Positions 26,371-33,664 of a DNA stretch of 60,996 nt are shown here, piece after piece. Under the pieces are notes generated by a model. It was not told the origin of the DNA. It searched no databases and was given only the letters and a program-made list of their open reading frames with translations. Where the stretch lies: NCBI GenBank assembly GCA_029557915.1, contig JAKQHS010000042.1:1-60996 (forward strand), given 5' to 3'. The translations under genes were made by a program, and so were the position numbers. Numbering within the stretch: the first letter of the stretch is position 1; each line of letters opens with the position of its first letter. Source of the stretch: Bacteroidota bacterium. GTDB taxonomy: Bacteria; Bacteroidota; Bacteroidia; Chitinophagales; Saprospiraceae.

Positions 26371-26634
26371 ATGATATCGTCATGGATCTTTTCCCTGGCC
26401 GGATCGCTGATCTTTCCAATTTTGATCGGTTGCAACGGCCAGACTCAAAACAAGATTAATGGATCAGAGGCAAATGTAAGGCATTCAGATGGAATCGGCT
26501 GGGGGTTCCATGACTGTTTATCGGATGCGTTTGAACATTTCTTTAGCGATTTGATTGAACCTGGTCGGGTCAGGAAGATTGCAAATACAAAGCGAAAAAC
26601 AAGAGGCAGAATCCTTAAACTGGGCAGGCCATGA
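26371..26634 (+). CDS. Possible small lipoprotein or decayed gene
   Basis: The 87-residue frame begins with a hydrophobic stretch and a lipobox-like LIGC at Cys21, then continues as a region of no recognisable family (HSDGIGWGFHDCLSDAFEHFF, ending in basic residues). The basic C-terminal end looks unlike a lipoprotein. It occupies the only open part of the 337-base gap between the binding-protein and methyltransferase genes. It may be a real orphan gene or a remnant. Confidence 0.3.
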   Translation: MISSWIFSLAGSLIFPILIGCNGQTQNKINGSEANVRHSDGIGWGFHDCLSDAFEHFFSDLIEPGRVRKIANTKRKTRGRILKLGRP

Positions 26635-26671
26635 TACCAGGGATCCCTTATTTTCCTGAAGTTGATACCAA

Positions 26672-27499
26672 ATGATACGCAAGCTCTTTTATCAACTTTC
26701 CCCCCTGCTCCGGTTTCTGGTCAGGTATGTGGCCTATCTGCCGGCTGACCTGATCTTGGGGCGGAAAAACAAAATCCTGCCTCCAAGACGACTGATCTAT
26801 ACCGGGCGCGGCGATTTTGAAAGGCAAGGCCGTGAGTGGCTGGAATTCTTTATCCGGGAGGCGGGCCTGCAACCTTCCTCCTCCGTCCTGGATATCGGAA
26901 GCGGGATTGGCCGCATCGCCATACCCATGATGGATTGGCTGAAAGGTCCTTATACCGGCTTTGACGCGGTGAAAGCAGGAGTGAACTGGTGCAGGAAAAA
27001 CATCAGCAGCCGCAGACCGAATTTCTTTTTTCAATTTGTGGACCTTCGAAATGATCTTTACAGGCACAAGGGCCGGAATGCCGCCCATTTTGATTTTCCT
27101 TTTGAACCAAAGTCCTTTGATTTTATCTGCGCCATTTCCGTGTTTACCCACTTATTGCCCGAAGAAACGGAAAACTACTTCAGGCAAATCAGGAAAGTGA
27201 TAAAACCCGGAGGTTATGCGGTGCTTACTTTCTTTTTAACGGATGAGGAGACCCACCGCCTGATGGCAAAAAACAAAGACGGCTTGTTGTTTTTATACCG
27301 TTTCGGCCATTATTCGCTGATGAATCTCTCCGTGCCCTCGGCAAATGTGGCCTATCAGCGGGAATACATCTATGCCCTCGCGGAATCAAACGATCTGAAA
27401 ATAATCAAAGAAATCAAAGGCTCCTGGTGCGGAAGGGAAAAAAGTCATTACCTGGATTTCCAGGATATCTTGGTGTTGCATAAACCTGCCGGAGCTTAA
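26672..27499 (+). CDS. Class I SAM-dependent methyltransferase
   Basis: The 275-residue protein has the SAM-binding motif SVLDIGSGIGRIAIP at residues 71-85, the acidic loop YTGFDAVKAGVNWC, and FDFICAISVFTHLLPEE as motif II/III region, ending RKVIKPGGYAVLTFFLT. The N-terminal 45 residues are basic and hydrophobic and may contact membrane. It methylates an unknown substrate, perhaps a lipid or polysaccharide. Its stop sits inside the left arm of a hairpin that continues into the gap to the convergent M56 gene. Confidence 0.87.
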   Translation: MIRKLFYQLSPLLRFLVRYVAYLPADLILGRKNKILPPRRLIYTGRGDFERQGREWLEFFIREAGLQPSSSVLDIGSGIGRIAIPMMDWLKGPYTGFDAVKAGVNWCRKNISSRRPNFFFQFVDLRNDLYRHKGRNAAHFDFPFEPKSFDFICAISVFTHLLPEETENYFRQIRKVIKPGGYAVLTFFLTDEETHRLMAKNKDGLLFLYRFGHYSLMNLSVPSANVAYQREYIYALAESNDLKIIKEIKGSWCGREKSHYLDFQDILVLHKPAGA

Positions 27500-27524
27500 T
27501 AGGGTTTTAAGTTAAACCGGCAGG
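27485..27524. terminator. Bidirectional terminator-like hairpin
   Basis: CCTGCCGG (27485-27492) pairs with CCGGCAGG (27517-27524) across a 24-base loop. It spans the methyltransferase stop codon and lies 7 bases before the end of the convergent M56 gene, so it may end transcripts from both sides. Confidence 0.4.
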
Positions 27525-27530
27525 GTCCAG

Positions 27531-29039
27531 TTAGTCTTTGTTTTTCAGCTTGTATTTTTCTTTGAACTTTTCTTTCTCCTTGGGATCGTTCAGGTCGTAA
27601 GTTTCAATATCCCCGTTTTTGTATTTGATTTTGACTTTATCGTGATTGATATTAAAATGTGTGACCTCGTCCGGTAAGTCCCATTCAATTACAGGAGGGA
27701 CCGGAGGAACCGGAGGTGCGGGGGGAACGGGTGGCGCCGGAGGAACCGGAGGAACAGTTGGTACTGGAGGTACCGGGGGTACGGGGGGAGCATATCCGTT
27801 TTCATTGATGGGAGGCATTGGGGGTATCGGAGGAACGGGAGGAATGGGTGGAACAGGAGGTACTGGTGGTGCCGGGGCTACGGGAGGGGCCGGGGGCGCC
27901 GGGGGGATTATTAGTTCTCCGTATTTTCTCTGAAATTCAAGCGCTTGTTCTTCATCGTTTAGATTATAATTTTCATTGGTGCCGTTCTTCAGGTGAACTT
28001 CTGCATTTTTATTTTCAACCCGGATTGACCGGATTCGGCTGTTATCGCCAAATCCATTGTAAGAGAAAGAGGATCGCTGTACACTGCTTTTTCCGGGAAC
28101 CGTATCCTTCGGTACTTCCGCCGGTTGATCAGCAAAGGGCCTGATGATCACCGGAGCCTCCTCCTGGATGGTTCTGAATGCAAACAAGGCCAGGGCCATC
28201 GCCGGAAGGAACAATAAAAACCGGATGCGCTGCAATCTGTGGGATTTACGACTATTCATCATAATTATTCTGTTTTTTAAGGATTGAAAATTGAAGGCGG
28301 AAGCAAAGGAAAAACGCGGGGTACCCGTAGCCTGAAGCAGTAAGTATTGGTAAGCTTTGGCATCGACCCCAAGGCGCAACATGGCGTCGTCGGTGAGGTA
28401 TTCCAGGTTTTCCCGGATGGCTCTTTTCAAAGACCAGGCGGCCGGGTTGTACCAGTTGATGATGGTGATCCATTCGGCCAGCATCATGTCCAGGCTATGT
28501 CTTTGCTTGACATGGATAAATTCATGGAGCAGGATTTTTTCATAATCCTTTCCCCGGAACGCATCGGAATCAATAAAGATGTCCTTGCCAAAAGAAAAGG
28601 GGGCATGGGGGGCTTGCAGTTGATGAATGCGGACTCCCGCCATGTGAACCGGCCTGGTATTTTGTTTTATCCGACGGAATGAAAGGATTCGAATGATCAG
28701 GCGGGCGGCCAGGAACAACATTCCGGCAAACCAGGCCCAAAACAACCACTGGAACGAAGGATTCCCGGCCGGCGTCAACTCCCGGATTCCATAGGGATTG
28801 ACCGGGGTGGACAGGGCCGGTATGGTATTTGACAATTCCTGCAAGACAGGCCCTGAACCGGAAACGCTCATCTCGAAGGAAACAAAGGGGAGTACCAGGG
28901 ATAGGACCAGGCCGGTCAGAAAATAGAACCGGATCTCCTTATAAAAGGTGAGCTTCCTGAGAAAAAGCAGGTAAAATCCGTGAAACAGGATGAGCAGGAC
29001 GGTCATCCTGCATAGGACGAGGATCGGTTCGGCGCTCAT
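27531..29039 (-). CDS. M56 (BlaR1-like) metallopeptidase with Pro-rich spacer
   Basis: The 502-residue protein has membrane helices at about 8-27, 37-53, 98-118 and 270-287, and the zinc motif HEFIH at 172-176 followed by NPAAWSL. This is the BlaR1/MecR1-type peptidase that cleaves a BlaI repressor. The C-terminal half has no penicillin-binding domain. Instead a spacer of PPVPP/PPAPP repeats (about residues 383-450) lies between two copies of a short module: KNGTNENYNLNDEEQALEF, and KNGDIETYDLNDPKEKEKF near the end. It overlaps the BlaI-like gene by 4 bases and is co-transcribed with it. Confidence 0.88.
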   Translation of the reverse strand: MSAEPILVLCRMTVLLILFHGFYLLFLRKLTFYKEIRFYFLTGLVLSLVLPFVSFEMSVSGSGPVLQELSNTIPALSTPVNPYGIRELTPAGNPSFQWLFWAWFAGMLFLAARLIIRILSFRRIKQNTRPVHMAGVRIHQLQAPHAPFSFGKDIFIDSDAFRGKDYEKILLHEFIHVKQRHSLDMMLAEWITIINWYNPAAWSLKRAIRENLEYLTDDAMLRLGVDAKAYQYLLLQATGTPRFSFASAFNFQSLKNRIIMMNSRKSHRLQRIRFLLFLPAMALALFAFRTIQEEAPVIIRPFADQPAEVPKDTVPGKSSVQRSSFSYNGFGDNSRIRSIRVENKNAEVHLKNGTNENYNLNDEEQALEFQRKYGELIIPPAPPAPPVAPAPPVPPVPPIPPVPPIPPMPPINENGYAPPVPPVPPVPTVPPVPPAPPVPPAPPVPPVPPVIEWDLPDEVTHFNINHDKVKIKYKNGDIETYDLNDPKEKEKFKEKYKLKNKD

Positions 29040-29401
29040 GACTTTTTACCTTTTTCAATCAAGGAAATGATTTCTTTGAGCTCTTTCGGACTGAGGGCCT
29101 GCTGTTCAACAAAAAAATTGACCACATCCTTATAACTGTTGTCAAAATAATCCCTGACCATTTGGTTGAGATTGGCCTTTTTATATTCCGCTTCGGAGAT
29201 CAGGGGTTTGTAGAGGCTGACATTCCCGATTTTCCGGCTGGATACAAAATTTTTCTTTTCCAGGTTTTTAATGGTGGATGCCAGGGTTGTGTAGGGAACC
29301 TGGTCCCCGGCCAAGGCATCGAGGATGGCCCGGATATGGGTTTCGCCCAGTTGCCAGATCACTTTCATGGCTTGTTCTTCCGGAGGACTTAATTTATGCA
29401 T
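29036..29401 (-). CDS. BlaI/MecI-family repressor
   Basis: From ATG 29401 the product is 121 residues (a TTG two codons upstream is less likely). The winged-helix domain reads LSPPEEQAMKVIWQLGETHIRAIL, then PYTTLASTIKNLEKKNFVSSRKIGNVSLYKPLI, typical of BlaI/MecI/CopY repressors. The C-terminal part (about 80-121) is the dimerisation and cleavage segment. It should bind the inverted repeat TCTACGA-N5-TCGTAGA in its own promoter and be inactivated through the M56 protein encoded next to it. The inducing signal is not visible. Confidence 0.9.
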   Translation of the reverse strand: MHKLSPPEEQAMKVIWQLGETHIRAILDALAGDQVPYTTLASTIKNLEKKNFVSSRKIGNVSLYKPLISEAEYKKANLNQMVRDYFDNSYKDVVNFFVEQQALSPKELKEIISLIEKGKKS

Positions 29402-29419
29402 GGTCAATCAAATAAAAAT

Positions 29420-29450
29420 CAAATCTACGACATTTTCGTAGATGTGTCAA
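29420..29450 (-). promoter_or_regulatory. Consensus Bacteroidota promoter of the BlaI-M56 operon
   Basis: The minus strand reads TTG (29450-29448), a 20-base spacer, then TAGATTTG (29427-29420). Both elements and the spacing fit the -33 TTG / -7 TAnnTTTG consensus. The -7 box overlaps the operator, so repressor binding would block it. The expected leader before ATG 29401 is about 12 bases. Confidence 0.7.
29424..29442. promoter_or_regulatory. BlaI-type operator
   Basis: A perfect inverted repeat TCTACGA-CATTT-TCGTAGA lies 22 bases before the BlaI-like start codon. A further half site, GTCGTA, is at 29455-29460. Position and symmetry fit autoregulation by BlaI. Confidence 0.65.
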
Positions 29451-29585
29451 TGATGTCGTAAATTATTCGGCCAATCAACGTTCCGGATCGACCAAAGTGG
29501 GTCTGTCCCCTTTTCTCCCTTTCTCCAGCCTCCCGGCTTCCGGCTTACTGAATTTTCGGTATGTTAGTGCCAAAATCGCATCGAT

Positions 29586-30968
29586 ATGACCGGGTGGAGC
29601 CTAAAACAGATCATGACCGTATTTATTGTCCTCTTTACCTTGGTGATGTTAAGTCATGGACTGCACCTGCTCAATCCGGGCATCCTGCATCCCCGCTTCC
29701 TGACCACTTTGCGCTGGCTTACCATCGGGGCCCTGGTCTGGATTGGCCTCAAAAAAAACAACCTGACCACCTGGATCTTTTTATCCATGGTCATCGGCGC
29801 GGAGATTGGCCACGACTACCCCGGGGTTGGCGCCAATCTCAAGGTGATCAGTGATATATTTCTCCGGATGATCAAGACCATTATTGCGCCCTTGTTGTTT
29901 TCCACCCTGGTGGTCGGGATCGCCGGTCATGCCGATATGCGGCAGGTGGGCCGGATGGGCTGGAAATCCCTGGTTTATTTTGAAGTCGTCACGACCATCG
30001 CTCTGGTCATCGGCCTGCTGGCGATCAATATTTCCAAAGCGGGGGTTGGGATTGACCTGAGTGCAGCGGATGCCCAGACCGTGCAGGTGGCCAAACAAAG
30101 CTGGCAGGATATCGTCTTGCATACTTTTCCTGAAAACATCGCCAAAGCGGTCGCCGAAGGCCAGGTTTTGCAGATCGTAGTATTCAGTATCCTGTTTGGC
30201 TTGGGGCTTTCCATGGTCAAAAGCGGCCGCCATAAAGAAAATATGCTGCAATGGTGCGAGAGCCTGTCTGAGGTGATGTTCAAATTCACCCACCTGGTGA
30301 TGTACCTGGCACCCCTGGCCGTCGGCGCCGCCATCGCATATACCATCGGAAAAATGGGTTTTGACGTATTGCGGAACCTGTTTTTGCTTCTACTCACCCT
30401 GTACGCAGCCCTGGTCGTCTTCGTTCTGGGGGTCCTTTTGCCCATAGCCCTTTACATCAAGCTACCCATTAAGAAATTCCTGAACGCCGTGTCTGAACCC
30501 GTACTCCTGGCCTTTGCCACCGCGAGCTCCGAATCCGCGCTTCCCCATGCCATGAAAGCCCTTGAAGGCTTTGGCATTCCGCGTAAGGTCGTCTCCTTTG
30601 TGCTGCCTACGGGATTCAGTTTTAACCTGGATGGCAGCACCCTTTACCTGAGCCTGGCCCTGGTGTTTGTTGCACAGGCTGCAAAAGTGGATCTCAGCAT
30701 AGGCGAACAAATCGTGATGATGCTTACCCTGATGTTGTCCAGTAAAGGGGTCGCCGGCGTAGCGCGGGCCTCCCTGGTCATATTGCTGGGGACGGCGGTT
30801 TCATTCAACCTGCCCACAGAACCCATTTTTATTATTCTGGGTATTGACGCCCTGATGGACATGGCCCGTACCGCCACTAATCTGTTGGGCAATTGCCTGG
30901 CCACCGCCGTCATTGCCAAATGGGAGGGCGAGGTGGATTTTGAAAATTTGCCGGAGCCGGTGGCTTGA
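29586..30968 (+). CDS. Dicarboxylate/amino acid:cation symporter
   Basis: The 460-residue membrane protein belongs to the DAACS (GltP/DctA) family. It has about eight membrane helices and the re-entrant serine-rich loop FATASSESALPHAMKALEGFG, followed by VLPTGFSFNLDGSTLYLSLALVFVAQ, which is the family signature. Helix 8 holds GIDALMDMARTATNLLGNCLA, with the substrate- and sodium-binding Asp/Asn residues. It imports glutamate, aspartate or C4-dicarboxylates with Na+ or H+. It is transcribed away from the BlaI gene and stands alone. Confidence 0.92.
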   Translation: MTGWSLKQIMTVFIVLFTLVMLSHGLHLLNPGILHPRFLTTLRWLTIGALVWIGLKKNNLTTWIFLSMVIGAEIGHDYPGVGANLKVISDIFLRMIKTIIAPLLFSTLVVGIAGHADMRQVGRMGWKSLVYFEVVTTIALVIGLLAINISKAGVGIDLSAADAQTVQVAKQSWQDIVLHTFPENIAKAVAEGQVLQIVVFSILFGLGLSMVKSGRHKENMLQWCESLSEVMFKFTHLVMYLAPLAVGAAIAYTIGKMGFDVLRNLFLLLLTLYAALVVFVLGVLLPIALYIKLPIKKFLNAVSEPVLLAFATASSESALPHAMKALEGFGIPRKVVSFVLPTGFSFNLDGSTLYLSLALVFVAQAAKVDLSIGEQIVMMLTLMLSSKGVAGVARASLVILLGTAVSFNLPTEPIFIILGIDALMDMARTATNLLGNCLATAVIAKWEGEVDFENLPEPVA

Positions 30969-31014
30969 GGAAGAGGGGTCAACGGTATCCTCCGGCCGGT
31001 TTAATGCCGCGCGC

Positions 31015-31932
31015 TCAATTCTGATTCAACAACAAGGCCAGTTTTTGGGGAAGATGTATGGTCAGTTCATTCTCCCGGATGGGCTTTTGAGGGAATGGCT
31101 CAAAACGCCCTTTCCGGTACCAGTAAAAATCGGTACTGATCCCCCCGGGGGCATCCTGAAAGATCCTTAAAATTTCCGGGAACAACAAGGCCATCAATTG
31201 CAAGACCTGCGGGCCTTCGATGCAATGAACCAGCGCTATGTTTTTGGCCGGGATGGCCACGAGGCAACCCAGGTTGCCTGCGGATAAGCGGAGATTTTTT
31301 TCCAGTTCAATGGCAAAAGCCGCCGAAAAATTGGCATTAAATAAAAGATATAGGGGAAAGCGGTCGCCCAAAAGATATTCCCTCGTTTGTACTTCTTCGC
31401 GTGAGATATGGCTTAAGGCGATGTGAAAAAGGTCTTCTTCGGCAATTTCCCATTCGGCGATCCGGTCCCGCCGGATGTAATTGAACTGGTGGTTGAAATC
31501 AAAAACGAGATAGGTATGTGTTCCGGGAAAGTCCACGCGGTGCACATATTCTCCCGGATTGGGCGTGGTGTCGACCGGCCGGACCAGTACTTTCAAATAC
31601 TGTTTGGCATGGTCAAAATCCTTGTAGAAATAATCATACGCCTCGGGTTGAATGCGCAGTTGCCGGAAATGTCTTTCTATTTCCTTTGCCCTGTCTTCTG
31701 CGGACAGGGGGGCAATCTTTTTGACCAGATTGTCCAGGTAACAATGCGCTTCCTGCTCCCTGAAGAGGACCACGATGTCTCCTTCTTCAATCCTTTGTAC
31801 GGGATATTCCAGTTTTTGAAGACAGTCCAGGGCGATCCGGAGAATCTGGTTGTAATCTTGTTCGCTGAGGAAGACCTTGTAACGGTCAGGCATAGGGAAA
31901 TCATCCCTTTTGATAAAATCGGGTGTATTCAT
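31015..31932 (-). CDS. Conserved hypothetical protein, DUF1444-like layout
   Basis: The 305-residue cytoplasmic protein has no membrane helix and no motif I can name with confidence. The layout (LYLLFNANFSAAFAIELEKNLRL, then GNLGCLVAIPAKNIALVHCIEG) recalls the C-terminal part of DUF1444/YtpQ proteins, which probably bind a ligand rather than catalyse. It lies downstream of the acyltransferase-like gene on the same strand, but a hairpin separates them, so it may have its own promoter. Confidence 0.6.
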   Translation of the reverse strand: MNTPDFIKRDDFPMPDRYKVFLSEQDYNQILRIALDCLQKLEYPVQRIEEGDIVVLFREQEAHCYLDNLVKKIAPLSAEDRAKEIERHFRQLRIQPEAYDYFYKDFDHAKQYLKVLVRPVDTTPNPGEYVHRVDFPGTHTYLVFDFNHQFNYIRRDRIAEWEIAEEDLFHIALSHISREEVQTREYLLGDRFPLYLLFNANFSAAFAIELEKNLRLSAGNLGCLVAIPAKNIALVHCIEGPQVLQLMALLFPEILRIFQDAPGGISTDFYWYRKGRFEPFPQKPIRENELTIHLPQKLALLLNQN

Positions 31933-31958
31933 AGTGTTGTGTTTTTACTAAATCCTGC

Positions 31959-31991
31959 TTCCGCTTATCCCGGGTGATGAATAAAGCGGAA
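31959..31991 (-). terminator. Terminator-like hairpin after the acyltransferase-like gene
   Basis: TTCCGCTT (31959-31966) pairs with AAGCGGAA (31984-31991) across a 17-base loop in the 89-base gap between two minus-strand genes. The gap is T-rich on the minus strand upstream of the stem, so it may end the upstream transcript. Confidence 0.35.
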
Positions 31992-32021
31992 TACTCAAAA
32001 ATATAAAAAACCCGTTAAAAA

Positions 32022-33128
32022 CTATACCTTAAAAAATATGCCTTTCCGGTATAAAAAATAACACAAACCCCATTCCAGGGCAAAAATGCAAAGCGAAGAA
32101 AGGATGGCCGATAACCATTGAGGGGTGGAAATCAGTGCGAGCAATCCCCCGGAAATGGCGGTGACATATCCGTTGAACCATCGCGAACCTACGATTTCAA
32201 AAAACAGGTAAATAAAAATACTGTTCATGCCCACCACCGTAAAAAACCAGACGTATTTTTTATGGTCCCGGATATCAACCCACCAGTACACGGCAGCCAT
32301 GGCCAGCAGGCACCAGCCCAGGGAAGCAAGGGTAAAGGAGGAGGTGGCTATCCGCTTAATGATCGGCGTGACGCCGGCCAGGTCCAGAAAATAACCGGCG
32401 GCCAGGGCAATCAAAGCCCAGAGAAGGAGGCCTGAAAGGGCGTCTTTTTTATATTTTATCAGCCAGATTCCGGTAAGCGCCCCTCCTATGGTATGTACGG
32501 AAGTCGGAATGCAGTTGATGGCTACCCAACCCCCTTTGTTGATTTTATTCATCAGCACCAGGTCCATATAATTCCCAAAATTTCGCTGGTCGGTAAAGGG
32601 CTGGTCAAAACCGGGGACCTGGGTGTACCTATACAGAATTTCGGTAAGCAAAAGAATACCGGCGCAAGCCAGGATCTGATATGCGGCAGGCCATCGGAAG
32701 ATCAAAAAAGCGACCAGGGTGGTAAAGGACAACTGGGTCAGCACATCCCAGAGTTCAAACGAAAGTCCGTGAGGCCTGACGGCATAATCCAGGACTCCCC
32801 AGAAAAAAAGCCAGCCGCAGCGTTTGAATATTTTCAGGAAGGATTCGTTCCAGCTCATGCCGTTTTCTTGCTGCTTGTGGAGGGAATAGGCCATAGCTAC
32901 CCCGGCCATGTACATGAATCCCGGTTGGATCAGGTCCCAGAATCTCAGGCCATTCCAGGTATGGTGGAAAAACTGGTCCAGGGCCTGATGTAAAAACCCG
33001 CCCGGCACGGTGGCTTCCTGCAAATGCTCATAAAGACGGGTGCTTTCCAGGGCCAGGAGCACCATGATCAGGCCCCGGAGAAAATCAAGGGATAAAAGCC
33101 GTTGTCCCGGCAAATGGTATTTGTCCAT
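32022..33128 (-). CDS. DUF5009/NagX-type membrane acyltransferase-like protein
   Basis: The 368-residue protein has about ten membrane helices and starts RLLSLDFLRGLIMVLLALES, the LD-x-LRG motif typical of the HGSNAT/DUF5009/NagX group of membrane acyltransferases, with HHTWNGLRFWDLIQPGFMYMAGVAM next. It may transfer acetyl groups to cell-envelope sugars or take up an acylated sugar; the sequence does not decide. It lies on the minus strand upstream of the DUF1444-like gene. Confidence 0.75.
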   Translation of the reverse strand: MDKYHLPGQRLLSLDFLRGLIMVLLALESTRLYEHLQEATVPGGFLHQALDQFFHHTWNGLRFWDLIQPGFMYMAGVAMAYSLHKQQENGMSWNESFLKIFKRCGWLFFWGVLDYAVRPHGLSFELWDVLTQLSFTTLVAFLIFRWPAAYQILACAGILLLTEILYRYTQVPGFDQPFTDQRNFGNYMDLVLMNKINKGGWVAINCIPTSVHTIGGALTGIWLIKYKKDALSGLLLWALIALAAGYFLDLAGVTPIIKRIATSSFTLASLGWCLLAMAAVYWWVDIRDHKKYVWFFTVVGMNSIFIYLFFEIVGSRWFNGYVTAISGGLLALISTPQWLSAILSSLCIFALEWGLCYFLYRKGIFFKV

Positions 33129-33269
33129 GATCGCAGGTAAGGGTGGTTTTGCCTTAAAGATAATTTAAGATCCCCACCCTCCGGACCGGGTTTTTCATAT
33201 ATGAATCTTTCTGTCGGAAAATCTGTTGGACGTACAAACCTCCGGTGGATCCAAACCGTCTGAAAGGAT

Positions 33270-33626
33270 ATGAAAAACTTTGGTTTATTACTGATTTTGA
33301 CCCTGGCCCTGGCTTGTGAGCGGGCGGCGGGACCCCTGAATGGGGTTTGTTTTACCCTGACGGAAAGACAGTGTGCGATGGATCCCTTCAATTCTTATGT
33401 GAAGGATACCAAAACCCTGGAGGAACGCGCCAATGGGGTAGCGGCTTATCTCCGCGACCAGGGGATCGCTTTGTCGGAAGTAAAATCCAATCCCAAATTT
33501 ACCGGTGCGGTTTGTCTGGCCTGTACCTGTCCCAGTGAGTACAGCTACCGGTTGGTTATTTCCTCGGAAGACACGGTAAAATTGAAAACCCTGGATTTGG
33601 CCCTGACAGAAAAGGATTGCGACTGA
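33270..33626 (+). CDS. Small cysteine-rich lipoprotein
   Basis: The 118-residue product has a signal peptide with a lipobox ending at Cys16 (LALAC). The mature part has cysteines in GVCFTLTERQCAMD, AVCLACTCPSEYSY and the C-terminal CD. A CLACTC cluster of three closely spaced Cys could bind a metal or form disulfides. I know no family for it. It is expressed in the direction opposite to the membrane acyltransferase-like gene and converges with the OmpA/PD40 gene. Confidence 0.65.
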   Translation: MKNFGLLLILTLALACERAAGPLNGVCFTLTERQCAMDPFNSYVKDTKTLEERANGVAAYLRDQGIALSEVKSNPKFTGAVCLACTCPSEYSYRLVISSEDTVKLKTLDLALTEKDCD

Positions 33627-33664
33627 ATGATTAATTCCATCCCGAAGTTTACGTTCGGAAGAGT

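Noticed and set aside
27690-27920. Short repeated DNA units resembling a CRISPR-like or minisatellite array
   Set aside because: They are in-frame codons for PPVPP/PPAPP in the M56 gene; there is no regular repeat-spacer structure.
27646-27933. A plus-strand frame coding Gly-rich GGTGG repeats, looking like a repeat protein
   Set aside because: It is the antisense of the Pro-rich coding spacer of the M56 gene, which has conserved domains on both sides.
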